Shown here: positions 27,401 through 35,826 of the stretch, one piece after another | Numbering within the stretch: the first letter of the stretch is position 1 | Layout: every line of letters begins with the position of its first letter | Assembly: GCA_017309115.1 (NCBI GenBank) | Contig: JAFLEF010000006.1 | Span: 124,001-188,000, forward strand | DNA: 64,000 nucleotides | DNA from: Verrucomicrobiota bacterium | Lineage (GTDB): Bacteria; Verrucomicrobiota; Verrucomicrobiia; Limisphaerales; UBA9464 | Direction: 5' to 3' | Position numbers and translations under genes: made by a program | The notes under the pieces: model-generated | The model's input: the letters and a program-made list of their open reading frames with translations, nothing else | Told to the model about the DNA's origin: nothing | Databases searched by the model: none

Positions 27401-30006
27401 CTCCTTCCCCTACAACTTCCCGATCTTGGCGGCCTTTTTGGATCACCTTGGCGGTCCTTAGTGTCGTTCTGTTGTGGCTTTGGCGGGATAGCTTCAACCC
27501 GCAGCTTCTGGCCTTCGCTAATGATGCGCCCTTCGGGATGATGTCTGCTTACTCGGAGTTCCGCTGGAGCAACTTCTGGCAGGGGAGTTGGGTACCCTTC
27601 GTATGGCTGGGTAATCCCGCTCTCCCACTTCAACCAGCATTCACACACGGGCTTTTTCTGGTTGGCGGACCCCTGGCATTCGCCAAGTTCGCCGCTCCGC
27701 TTTCGATGTTGCTGCTTGGCGTCGGCGCCTACGCGTTCTGCCGACAACAAGGATTCCATTGGGGTGTAGCACTAATCACGGCGTTGGCGGCAGCACTCAA
27801 TCTGAACTTCCTGTCTCATGCGACCTGGGGTCTGGGGGTCCGAGCTACGGCTGGAGGCTTCACCCTTCTAGCTTTGGCAGCACTTTCCCAACCCGGCGGC
27901 GCTCGAGGGCTCTTTATGGCCGTGTTGGCTGGAATCTCCGCGGGATACGTCGTCATTGAAGGCGCAGACTCTGGGGCGATCATGACCGTCTTTATCGCTG
28001 CCTACGTCATAGTAGTGGGAGCGCTGGAATCCGGTCCGATCGCGTCCAAGGTGCTTCGAGCTAGCTTCCGTCTCATCTTGGTCGTTGCCTTCGCAATCTG
28101 GGTCGCTGCCTATTCGCTTTCGTCCCTTATTGGGACCCAAATCGAGGGCATCGCGGGCATGGGGGACGGGGCGCAATCTCGGCAGGAACGTTGGGAGTTT
28201 GCGACCGGTTGGAGCTTCCCGAAACTCGAAGTCATTCGTATGGCTATCCCTGGAATCATGGGACTTCGCAGCATTTCGCCCGGCGAGGAAACGTATTGGG
28301 GAGATGTCGGCAGCGACGGCGCGCCCCCACGGTTCAACGGAGGAAGTGAGTATGCGGGTGTCTTGGTACTCATTCTCGCCGGGTGGGCCAGCGCCAGATC
28401 TCTCGCTCGCAGCGGCCGACAGCCCTACACGCCCCGCGAACAAACTCTCATCTGGTTTTGGTCGGTGGTAGCCTTCGTTTCCCTACTTCTCTCGTTTGGA
28501 CGAAACGCTCCATTCTACCAGATCGTATTTGCTCTTCCCTACTTCTCTACGATTCGGGTTCCGATGAAGTTTCTTCATGTGACCCACCTTGCCCTGCTGA
28601 TTCTTTTCGCATACGGACTTCAAGGCATTTGTCGCCTCTACCTCGAAACCTCCCACTCGAAGTCAGAAGGACTGCTCTCCGGACTTCAATCTTGGTGGAG
28701 ACGCAATACCGGATTTGATCGAACCTGGGCGTGGACTCTGGTAGGGATATCCGCAGGTTCTGCCGCATTCGCCCTGATCTATGCCTCCTACCAGCCGTCC
28801 TTAGTTCAACATCTGGCAGGGCTGGGATTCACTGGGGACGAGGGGAAATCGATGGCCGCGTTTAGCGTTCACGAAGTGCTCTACTTCACAACGTTTGTCG
28901 TAGTCTCGTGTTTCGTTTTGGCCTTGGTCGCGTCGGGCAGGTTTTCCGGCGCAAAGTTAGGTTGGGGCTTGGGGTTCCTCGGACTGATCCTTGTGATTGA
29001 CCTCGCCAGGGCGGCCACTCCCTTCGTCTTGCATTTCAATTTTCAACGTCGCTACGAACCGAACGCCGTAACTGAGTTCCTTCGAAACACACCCTGGTTG
29101 CATCGGGTCGTAGCCCGGCCTCATCCTCAGGTTCGTTCCACCTTCTCCAGTCCTTCAGACGGCGCCTGGCCGGCGGTCCACAACCAATGGTTGGAGCATC
29201 AGCTGCCGTTTAATGAGATCCAGACGCTCGACATTTGGCAAATGCCCCGCCAACCCGAGTTGGACAAAGCGATGTTGGATGGGTTCAAGCCGGAAGCTGA
29301 CGATCTCTCCATGGTCGGACGGCTGTGGGACCTAACCAATGTCCGTTATGTTCTGGGCGCTCGAGGAATCGAGTCCGAACTAAACCGTCTTTTCGCCAAG
29401 GGAAACCCGGTGTTTCGGCCGGTCCTTGGATTTGATCTCACGGCGAAGCCTGGAACCTCGGGAAAAGGGGTGACGGTCGACGACATCACCGCTGTTCCAA
29501 ATCCCAATGGTCAGTATGCGGTTTTTGAAAACACCCGAGCCCTGCCGCGGGCTGCTTGGTTCAGCCGCTGGGAAGTCGTCACCAACGACGCAGCCGCGCT
29601 CCAACGATTAAAGGATCCATCCTTGGTGATTTCCCAGGACGTCCTCCTGTCTTCTCCAGTGCCCGTTTCTGGCCAGACAAACCAAGTCATCGGAAAAGCC
29701 ACCATCACCCGTTGGACTCCCAAACTCATCACCGTGGAGAGTGAATCTCCCGCACCAGGAATCCTTCTGCTCAACGAACGTTGGCACCCGGATTGGCAGG
29801 CCAAAATCGATGGTCAACCGACCGAACTGCTCAGGGGCAACCTGCTCATGCGCGCCGTGGCAGTCCCGGCAGGCAAACATACCGTGGAATTCTCCTACAA
29901 TCCTTCGATGAAGATGCTCTGGGTCAGCCTAAGTGCACTACTGACCGCACTGGTCTTCGGCGTCTGGCTGGCCGTCGTGGGAAATCGCCCTTCTCGTCCG
30001 AAATAG
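27397..30006 (+). CDS. YfhO-like multispanning membrane protein
   Basis: 869 residues starting at an ATG that overlaps the preceding stop. About twelve hydrophobic segments occupy the first 600 residues, beginning with 'FWITLAVLSVVLLWLW'. The last 260 residues are a soluble, probably periplasmic domain, ending with one more membrane segment ('LWVSLSALLTALVFGVWLAV'). The layout and 'LNERWHPDWQAKIDGQP' near the C-terminus match the YfhO/GT-C-like family. YfhO proteins are linked to glycosylation of cell-wall polymers in Firmicutes. Here a role in transferring a lipid-linked sugar across the membrane, with the preceding GT2, is inferred. Confidence 0.82.
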   Translation: MTPSPTTSRSWRPFWITLAVLSVVLLWLWRDSFNPQLLAFANDAPFGMMSAYSEFRWSNFWQGSWVPFVWLGNPALPLQPAFTHGLFLVGGPLAFAKFAAPLSMLLLGVGAYAFCRQQGFHWGVALITALAAALNLNFLSHATWGLGVRATAGGFTLLALAALSQPGGARGLFMAVLAGISAGYVVIEGADSGAIMTVFIAAYVIVVGALESGPIASKVLRASFRLILVVAFAIWVAAYSLSSLIGTQIEGIAGMGDGAQSRQERWEFATGWSFPKLEVIRMAIPGIMGLRSISPGEETYWGDVGSDGAPPRFNGGSEYAGVLVLILAGWASARSLARSGRQPYTPREQTLIWFWSVVAFVSLLLSFGRNAPFYQIVFALPYFSTIRVPMKFLHVTHLALLILFAYGLQGICRLYLETSHSKSEGLLSGLQSWWRRNTGFDRTWAWTLVGISAGSAAFALIYASYQPSLVQHLAGLGFTGDEGKSMAAFSVHEVLYFTTFVVVSCFVLALVASGRFSGAKLGWGLGFLGLILVIDLARAATPFVLHFNFQRRYEPNAVTEFLRNTPWLHRVVARPHPQVRSTFSSPSDGAWPAVHNQWLEHQLPFNEIQTLDIWQMPRQPELDKAMLDGFKPEADDLSMVGRLWDLTNVRYVLGARGIESELNRLFAKGNPVFRPVLGFDLTAKPGTSGKGVTVDDITAVPNPNGQYAVFENTRALPRAAWFSRWEVVTNDAAALQRLKDPSLVISQDVLLSSPVPVSGQTNQVIGKATITRWTPKLITVESESPAPGILLLNERWHPDWQAKIDGQPTELLRGNLLMRAVAVPAGKHTVEFSYNPSMKMLWVSLSALLTALVFGVWLAVVGNRPSRPK

Positions 30007-30013
30007 TTCCCTC

Positions 30014-30748
30014 CTAAAAAGCCTTCAGAATCTTTGCCGGAAAGTAGGGAAGCGCCAACACCACTTCCCGCAACATTCGGGGAGACATCTCCGCCGGCAC
30101 TGTTGCCCGCACATAGGCCCGCGGATGAACCAAGTCGGTAGGCCACGGTAGGCTCCTTTTCACAGCGAGCTCAAAGTCCTGGAGACGGGTTTCTCGAACG
30201 TAGGCGAACATGTTCTGAACGTACCACCACGCCACGTTCGGGTTCCCCCACAGCTGAGGCCGAAAACAATCCAACGGGACAAACCCCTGACTCTTGAACT
30301 TCGGCTGCCAATAGCTCGGCCACTGCTCATTGACATGATGGGTGCCCCCTTGGCCAGGTACCGCCGCCGAAAAAACCACCACATCCGCGAGTCGACAAAG
30401 GTCGGAAATCAAGCCATCAGCCCGGACCTCAGGAAGGTGCTCGGCGACCTCCAAGCAATTCACGAGATCAAAGCGCGACTCCAGCGTTAATGGCTGCTGC
30501 AAATCATGCCTCCGAAATCGATCGCGCGGAAACACCAACTGATCTTCCTGAACAAAAGCCCCATCAATGCCCAGGACCTCACAACCAGCCTCTAGGTAAC
30601 ACCGAGTCCAAGTCCCCGAGCCACACCCGACATCCACGACCCGCTTTGCTGGAAAAAGTTGAAGAATTAGTGGAACGGTGTCCCGGGCGGAACCCGCAGA
30701 ATCCTCCTTCAAGCCTTCGTAGTATCGCGACGAATAGGTCAGACCCAT
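30014..30748 (-). CDS. class I SAM-dependent methyltransferase
   Basis: 244 residues. 'RVVDVGCGSGTWTRCYLEAG' is SAM motif I, 'CEVLGIDGAFV' motif II, and 'RFDLVNCLEVAEHLPE' the post-motif. The 'QGGTHHVNEQWPSYWQPKF' stretch is typical of glycan-linked FkbM- or Methyltransf_23-type proteins. It is convergent with the YfhO-like gene (7-bp gap). The substrate is unknown; a surface glycan is plausible from context. Confidence 0.84.
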   Translation of the reverse strand: MGLTYSSRYYEGLKEDSAGSARDTVPLILQLFPAKRVVDVGCGSGTWTRCYLEAGCEVLGIDGAFVQEDQLVFPRDRFRRHDLQQPLTLESRFDLVNCLEVAEHLPEVRADGLISDLCRLADVVVFSAAVPGQGGTHHVNEQWPSYWQPKFKSQGFVPLDCFRPQLWGNPNVAWWYVQNMFAYVRETRLQDFELAVKRSLPWPTDLVHPRAYVRATVPAEMSPRMLREVVLALPYFPAKILKAF

Positions 30749-30810
30749 GCGTCACAATCCGAGGCGACCTGAAAAATTCAAAGCCCAAAACGGCCTGCGA
30801 ACACAACTCC

Positions 30811-31563
30811 TCATCGGCGACGTTGCCCCCCGCTTAGTCCACGGAAGGCAAAAAGCACCGCACCCAGTCCGCCAAGAACGACCATCGATGGCTCGGGAAT
30901 CTGAGTGATCGAAAACTCAAACTCGGACAACACGAAGTTGCCATTTTGAAACTGCCACCCCGGCCCGTCGGTCGGAAGCGAGGGATCCTCCAGAGCCTCG
31001 AGACGCACCCCAGTTATGCCGGTTAACGCAGTCTCAGCGACCACTCGATAATGGTCATTCGCGGCAAAAAAGCTATTGGCCAGAATGGAACCGTCGGAGA
31101 GCAGCGACAACGTCGCGGCATCCGCGGCAAAAAAGACCGGAGTCAATGCCGACCAATTGGCCGTTACATCCCCTCCAGACGCCAGTCCATCGGCGAACTG
31201 AGCGCGATCATCCGTGGTCACGGAAATCCGAAATCGACCCAAAGTGTGGTTCGGATTCCAATTGGCGAAATGCAGGTCAAAAGTGAGGAAGGAACCCTGC
31301 GAAAACCCAACGTTCTGTTTTGTTTCAAAGACCGCAGTGGCGGGGCCAGTGGTCCCAGAGACCGCCCCACCGTTATAGATGGCCCAGCCAACCGGGTCGT
31401 CCACCCGCCCGTTGATCGCCTGAGCCGGCGAGAAATCCCCCATGTACGTTTGCGAATAGGTGGCCGTGGCATTTTGAAGCCCCACCGGCGTCTGGCACTG
31501 AACCACGATACCGTGCCCCAGCGAAACGATTCCAACACACGCAGCAGTTAGGGTAATCTTCAT
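30811..31563 (-). CDS. PEP-CTERM protein, tandem copy 1
   Basis: 250 residues. Signal peptide at the N-terminus ('LTAACVGIVSLGHGIVVQC'). The C-terminal sorting signal is 'IPEPSMVVLGGLGAVLFAF' plus 'GGQRRR'. The body has 'LQNATATYSQTYMGDFSPAQ', 'NWNPNHTLGRFRISVTTD' and 'GNFVLSEFEFSI'. It closely resembles the next gene upstream on the same strand over its whole length, so the two arose by tandem duplication. The domain looks like a discoidin-type beta-sandwich often attached to Planctomycetes/Verrucomicrobia exported proteins. A glycan-binding or matrix role is inferred. Confidence 0.85.
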   Translation of the reverse strand: MKITLTAACVGIVSLGHGIVVQCQTPVGLQNATATYSQTYMGDFSPAQAINGRVDDPVGWAIYNGGAVSGTTGPATAVFETKQNVGFSQGSFLTFDLHFANWNPNHTLGRFRISVTTDDRAQFADGLASGGDVTANWSALTPVFFAADAATLSLLSDGSILANSFFAANDHYRVVAETALTGITGVRLEALEDPSLPTDGPGWQFQNGNFVLSEFEFSITQIPEPSMVVLGGLGAVLFAFRGLSGGQRRR

Positions 31564-31611
31564 GAATTTCCCATATCACAAGCCTTCATCAACCCAATCA
31601 ATTCGACAACC

Positions 31612-31642
31612 AAAAAAGGGGGCGGCGGTGAACCGCCGCCCC
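31612..31642 (-). terminator. intrinsic terminator after PEP-CTERM copy 2
   Basis: A perfect 10-bp GC-rich stem (31619-31628 with 31633-31642) with a 4-nt loop is followed on the minus strand by six Ts. It begins 8 bp after the stop of the PEP-CTERM gene at 31650 and ends before the start of copy 1 at 31563. The two paralogues are therefore probably separate transcripts. Confidence 0.88.
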
Positions 31643-31649
31643 GACACAG

Positions 31650-32399
31650 TCACACCCGGCGACGCTTTAGCCAACCGAAGGCGAGTAGCGCGGAAAACAC
31701 TCCGACAGGTGCCGCCGGTTCGGGCACGGGCGAGATGGGGGTGATGTTGAGGCCGAACTCCGAAAGGATGAAGTTCCCATTGTCTGGTTGACGGCCCGGC
31801 CCGTCGGTGGGTAGCGAAGCATCAGCCAGCACTTCCAACCGGACTCCGGTGATACCCGTAAGCGTCGTATCAGCCTCGATCTTGTAGTAATCCCACCAGT
31901 CCAAAAGGGGACCTGAAGCCAGCACCGACCCATCAGCAAGCTCGCTCAAAGGAGTGCCCGCCAAGGAGGTCATGGATCCCACATCCAAGACCGTCCAATT
32001 CGCCGTGACGTCGCCACCGGTCGCCAGTCCGTCAGCAAATGTGCTGCGGTCATCTGTGGTGACAGAAAGCCGAAAACGACCGATAAAGTGATAGGGATTC
32101 CAGTTATCGAATTGAAACGTGAACTCCAACCGGCTGCCGCCCGAATACCCTACATCAGTCGTCGTTTCAAACACCGCTGTCTGGGGTTCCGTCACGCCAC
32201 CAGAGGCATCGCCGTCGTAAATAGCCCACCCAAGATAATCCCAAGTAGTTCCATTGATCGACGTTCCAACGGAGTAATCGCCGTAGTAGGTCTGCGAAAA
32301 CGTGGCCGTTGCGTTTTGGAGAGAAACCGGAGTGCTCCCCGAAGCCGACAACAATCCGACTCCTAATGATCCAACCAATACAATCGTTTTTATTTTCAT
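31650..32399 (-). CDS. PEP-CTERM protein, tandem copy 2
   Basis: 249 residues from the ATG at 32399, which yields a signal peptide ('IKTIVLVGSLGVGLLSASGS'); the frame is open further upstream without plausible sequence. The sorting signal is 'PVPEPAAPVGVFSALLAFGW' followed by 'LKRRRV'. The body shares 'LQNATATFSQTYYGDYS', 'NWNPYHFIGRFRLSVTTDDR', 'GDVTANW', 'LTGITGVRLEVLADASLPTD' and 'GNFILSEFGLNI' with copy 1. Differences are concentrated around residues 125-165. An AT-rich intergenic stretch of about 160 bp upstream probably holds its promoter. Confidence 0.85.
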   Translation of the reverse strand: MKIKTIVLVGSLGVGLLSASGSTPVSLQNATATFSQTYYGDYSVGTSINGTTWDYLGWAIYDGDASGGVTEPQTAVFETTTDVGYSGGSRLEFTFQFDNWNPYHFIGRFRLSVTTDDRSTFADGLATGGDVTANWTVLDVGSMTSLAGTPLSELADGSVLASGPLLDWWDYYKIEADTTLTGITGVRLEVLADASLPTDGPGRQPDNGNFILSEFGLNITPISPVPEPAAPVGVFSALLAFGWLKRRRV

Positions 32400-32560
32400 T
32401 TTGTTTTCAGGGTTAACTGACTCGCTAAATTTGTAATATACAAACCGAACTGGGTCAACTGAAAACAAGTGAAACCAGTCAAAACCGGCACTAGGCCTGA
32501 AACAATTTGGCGCCCCCCTGAAACGTTGCCTTGCTCGACCGTTTTCGGGACAATCCTTTC

Positions 32561-33232
32561 GTGTCTCCTGTCGTCGACAGCCGCCCCTTGATTCTCTGGG
32601 GAGCAACCGGACAAGCCAAGGTCCTGAAAGAGTTCCTGCCCAGACTCGGTTGGCGACTGGTCGCACTGTTCGACAACAATCCGTCAATTCTATCGCCATT
32701 CGCTGAAGTCCCTTTGTTGGGCGGAAAAGAGAATTTTGCGGACTGGCTTTCCTCTCAGGACGAAATCCCATCCGCGTTGGCAGCCATCGGCGGAGACCGT
32801 GGTCGGGACCGTCTCCAGATCCAGCGGTGGCTCGCCGAATTCGGGTGCTGGATCCCGATAGCTTGCCACCCCACCGCTTGGATCGCAGGCGATGCCCGCA
32901 TTGGGGCAGGCTGCCAAATCTTGGCTCGCTCGGCAGTTGGCACCGAATCAATCCTGGAAGACGCCGTCATCATCAACACTTCCGCCTCAGTCGATCACGA
33001 GTGTCACTTGGGAGAAGGGTCCCACATTGGTCCCGGGGCAGTGGTCTGCGGCTGCGTGTCGGTTGGTTCCGGCGCCTTTATAGGCGCCGGAGCGACAGTC
33101 CTTCCCCGCCTCACCATTGGCTCCAACACCGTCGTGGGAGCGGGTTCCGTGGTTACTGCCAATCTGCCTCCAGACGTTGTCGCCGTGGGAAATCCCGCCC
33201 GCATCATCCAGATTCGGAACGCAGCTCAGTAG
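32561..33232 (+). CDS. NeuD/PglD-like sugar O- or N-acyltransferase
   Basis: About 223 residues from the GTG at 32561 (a TTG at 32531 is the alternative). The N-terminal part 'RPLILWGATGQAKVLKEFL' followed by 'LFDNNPS' is the PglD_N Rossmann-like domain. The C-terminal half is a left-handed parallel beta-helix built of hexapeptide repeats ('ARIGAGCQILARSAVGTES' through 'AFIGAGATVLPRLTIGSNT'). It ends 'VVTANLPPDVVAVGNPARII', the family C-terminus. The catalytic histidine is probably that in 'SVDHECHLGEG'. Enzymes of this type acetylate UDP-4-amino sugars or sialic acids using acetyl-CoA, so it may act on the product of the DegT aminotransferase. Confidence 0.87.
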   Translation: MSPVVDSRPLILWGATGQAKVLKEFLPRLGWRLVALFDNNPSILSPFAEVPLLGGKENFADWLSSQDEIPSALAAIGGDRGRDRLQIQRWLAEFGCWIPIACHPTAWIAGDARIGAGCQILARSAVGTESILEDAVIINTSASVDHECHLGEGSHIGPGAVVCGCVSVGSGAFIGAGATVLPRLTIGSNTVVGAGSVVTANLPPDVVAVGNPARIIQIRNAAQ

Positions 33233-33265
33233 ACTGTTTCAGCCCACCCCGCTTCATCTCCCGCC

Positions 33266-33727
33266 ATGCCGCATATCCACGAACGGATCGATTTCACCGT
33301 GGCGTTGCTGATCGTTCACGAGTCCAGAATCCTGCTCGTCCTCCATCGCAAGCTCGGCCGTTGGCTTCCCATCGGTGGGCACATCGAACTCGATGAGGAT
33401 CCGGAAATGGCCGCCCTGCGGGAGGCCCGGGAAGAAACTGGGCTGGAAATCGAACTGATCGGCGAACGTCCTCCCACCACCGAACCCGGCACCCGGGCGC
33501 TCATCGCCCCAAGATTCCTCGATATCCACCGGATCTCCGCCACTCACGAACACATCGGCATGATCTATTTGGCCCGGGTCAAACGCGGCACCCTGACGCT
33601 GGCGGCCCAGGAACATCACGATATCCGCTGGGTAGACTGGGCCGGCCTGGAACAGCTCGATCCCCCGCTATCCGGGGCCGTCAAATGGTACTGCCAACAG
33701 GCCCTCCGCGAGCTCGGTCCAGCCTGA
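33266..33727 (+). CDS. Nudix hydrolase
   Basis: 153 residues. The Nudix box GX5EX7REUXEEXGU is complete: it begins 'GHIELDEDPEMAALREAREE' at about residue 37 and continues T-G-L. Nudix enzymes hydrolyse nucleoside diphosphates linked to another group, using metal held by the box glutamates. 'LVLHRKLGRWLPIGGHIE' precedes the box as in many ADP-ribose or dNTP pyrophosphatases, but the substrate cannot be read from sequence. It starts 33 bp after the acyltransferase gene. Confidence 0.92.
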   Translation: MPHIHERIDFTVALLIVHESRILLVLHRKLGRWLPIGGHIELDEDPEMAALREAREETGLEIELIGERPPTTEPGTRALIAPRFLDIHRISATHEHIGMIYLARVKRGTLTLAAQEHHDIRWVDWAGLEQLDPPLSGAVKWYCQQALRELGPA

Positions 33728-33815
33728 TTCCCCGCCCCAATACCACCTTCCCGCCACCCCGAGTGAATCGTTTGCGCAGTTGACACGTCCTTCTCGACAA
33801 CACGACGCTATTCCC

Positions 33816-35195
33816 ATGTCCACTGAAACTCCTGCCACCGCGACCTCCCGCCGTGATTTCCTCAAGAGCACCGGGACACTCGCCGCCGCCGGCGCTCTTG
33901 CCGGGGTCACTCTTCCCCACGTCCACGCCGCCTCTAGCGACACCATCCGCATTGCCCTGATCGGCGCGGGCGGACGCGGCACCGGAGCCGCTGGCAACGC
34001 CATGTCAGCCCGGAACGGTCAGGTCAAACTCGTCGCCATGGCCGATGTCTTTCCCGATCGGCTCAAGACCAGCTACGAAGGCCTGAAAAACCAATTCGGC
34101 GACAAGGTCGATGTCCCGGAAGATCGCCGGTTCATTGGTTTCGATGGCTACCAAAAGGCCATGGAAGTCATCGGCAAAGGTGACATCGTCATTTTCGCCA
34201 CGCCGCCTGCCTTCCGCTGGCCCTTCTTCAAGCACGCCATCGACAAGGGCATCAACGTGTTCATGGAGAAGCCCGTCGCTGTCGACGCGCCGACCGCGAA
34301 ACGGATGATGGAACTCTCCGAGGAAGCCACGAAGAAGAACATCAAGGTCGGCGTGGGCCTGATGTGCCGCCACTGCCGCTCCCGCCAGGAACTCCACAAG
34401 AAGATTCAGGATGGCGCCATCGGGCAGATCATCACCATGCGGTCGTACCGCATGCACGGCCCGGTGGGATCCGCGTTCTCCCAGCCGATGCCCGATAGCG
34501 AGGACAGCGAGTTGCTCTGGCAGATCAAGCGCTTCCACAGCTTCCTCTGGGCTTCCGGCGGCTGCTTCAGCGACTTCTACATCCACAACATCGACGAGTG
34601 CTGCTGGATGAAAAACGACTGGCCGGTGCAGGCGCAGGCGAGCGGCGGCCGCAATTATCGCGGCGACAACGTGGACCAGAATTTCGACAACTACTCGGTC
34701 GAATACACGTTCAAGGACGGCACCAAGTTCTTCCACTTCGGTCGCACCATGGCCGGCTGCCACGACGAATTCGCCAGCTATGCCCACGGACAGAACGGTC
34801 TGGCCGTCATCTCCTCGGAAGGTCACTGGCCGTCCAAGGCGCGCATCTACAAGGCCCAGAAGATGACCAATTCGGAAATCGTGTGGCGCACGCCGAAGGA
34901 AGGTCCGGATCAGGATCCCTACCTGCTCGAATGGGAAGACCTCATCGACGCAATCCACAAGGACACGCCGTATAACGAAGCGATGCGCGGAGCCCAGGCC
35001 AGCTTGGTCACCGCGATGGGTCGGTTCGCTGCCCACACCGGCCAGGTCATCACCTACGACGATTACCTCAAGAATCCGCAGGAAATGGCGCCCGGCGTCG
35101 GCACCTTCGACATGAAGTCGGCGGCCCCGTTGATCAGCGAAGGCGGCAAGTACCCCATTCCCCGCCCGGGTCTGCTCAAGGATCGGGAGTACTGA
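33816..35195 (+). CDS. Gfo/Idh/MocA family oxidoreductase with Tat signal
   Basis: 459 residues from the ATG at 33816. The N-terminus has a twin-arginine signal ('TSRRDFLKSTGTLAAAGA'), so the folded, cofactor-loaded enzyme should be exported to the periplasm. The Rossmann motif is 'IALIGAGGRGTGAAGNAM', and 'VFMEKPVAVDAPTAKRMMEL' contains the EKP signature of the family. The C-terminal half has the usual beta-sheet substrate domain. Such exported Gfo/Idh/MocA proteins are abundant in Verrucomicrobiota and Planctomycetota and are generally thought to oxidise sugars. A strong terminator follows at 35227. Confidence 0.93.
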   Translation: MSTETPATATSRRDFLKSTGTLAAAGALAGVTLPHVHAASSDTIRIALIGAGGRGTGAAGNAMSARNGQVKLVAMADVFPDRLKTSYEGLKNQFGDKVDVPEDRRFIGFDGYQKAMEVIGKGDIVIFATPPAFRWPFFKHAIDKGINVFMEKPVAVDAPTAKRMMELSEEATKKNIKVGVGLMCRHCRSRQELHKKIQDGAIGQIITMRSYRMHGPVGSAFSQPMPDSEDSELLWQIKRFHSFLWASGGCFSDFYIHNIDECCWMKNDWPVQAQASGGRNYRGDNVDQNFDNYSVEYTFKDGTKFFHFGRTMAGCHDEFASYAHGQNGLAVISSEGHWPSKARIYKAQKMTNSEIVWRTPKEGPDQDPYLLEWEDLIDAIHKDTPYNEAMRGAQASLVTAMGRFAAHTGQVITYDDYLKNPQEMAPGVGTFDMKSAAPLISEGGKYPIPRPGLLKDREY

Positions 35196-35226
35196 TCCAC
35201 CCGGTCGGTTCCGGTTCGATTTAATC

Positions 35227-35254
35227 AGGGGAGGCGGCAACGCCTCCCCTTTTT
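35227..35254 (+). terminator. intrinsic terminator after the Gfo/Idh/MocA gene
   Basis: A perfect 10-bp stem (35227-35236 with 35241-35250) with loop GCAA is followed by a T-run. It begins 31 bp after the oxidoreductase stop and precedes the next gene. Confidence 0.92.
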
Positions 35255-35315
35255 GTTTCCGCCTTCAGGCCCGGCCCTTTCAACCCGAACCATTCGAGGG
35301 TAGGGTCCCGCCACA

Positions 35316-35807
35316 TTGAACGAAGAAGGTACGAGAGCCGTAAGGAACGTGGTCGGGTTGTTTATCGCCACCCTGTTTTTCTACATCACGATTTATGGCG
35401 GATGCATGGCCTGCCGGCGCAAAGGCGGCCCCTGGGCCATTACCCAAGATAAACTTCCCGACGGAACCCCCATCGTGAAGATCGAGCACCACCTCATTCT
35501 CTCGAACGCCCCGGTTATCCTTCAGTTCCCCGGCGAAGTGGCGCCCGCCCGCTTCACCAACCATCCCTTCCTCCGCCTATACACCCAGCCCAACACCAAT
35601 GCCTTGCCCTACGGACCGGTGGTCTTCCTCGACACCACGTTCCTGCCCGGCAACGTCACCTTGGACGTCTTTGGACACCTCGTGGAAATGATTCCCCGAA
35701 CCCTGTTCATCGATGGCAAGGAAGTCGGTTGGCATCCCGGAACCAACATCATCGTGTCTCCCAGCTACAAGCTGCCGCTCGAAGCCCGGCCCAAGCCGAA
35801 ACGCTGA
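35316..35807 (+). CDS. membrane-anchored protein of unknown function
   Basis: 163 residues from a TTG start. A single N-terminal membrane segment ('VVGLFIATLFFYITIYGG') is followed by a soluble domain without recognised motifs ('GEVAPARFTNHPFLRLYTQP', 'LFIDGKEVGWHPGTNIIVSP'). Two cysteines right after the membrane segment ('GGCMACRR') could be lipid-modified or metal-binding. The predicted orientation puts the domain in the periplasm. It converges with the phospholipase-D-type gene (19-bp gap). Function unknown. Confidence 0.65.
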   Translation: MNEEGTRAVRNVVGLFIATLFFYITIYGGCMACRRKGGPWAITQDKLPDGTPIVKIEHHLILSNAPVILQFPGEVAPARFTNHPFLRLYTQPNTNALPYGPVVFLDTTFLPGNVTLDVFGHLVEMIPRTLFIDGKEVGWHPGTNIIVSPSYKLPLEARPKPKR

Positions 35808-35826
35808 TCGTCGCGCCCCTTTCGGC

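Noticed and set aside
33780-33815. TTG start and TTGACA promoter-like box upstream of the oxidoreductase
   Set aside because: The Tat signal begins after the ATG at 33816, and no -10 element lies at 16-18 bp from the TTGACA box.
34005-35240. 411-codon minus-strand frame
   Set aside because: Antisense to the Gfo/Idh/MocA gene; long shadow frames are expected in GC-rich coding DNA.
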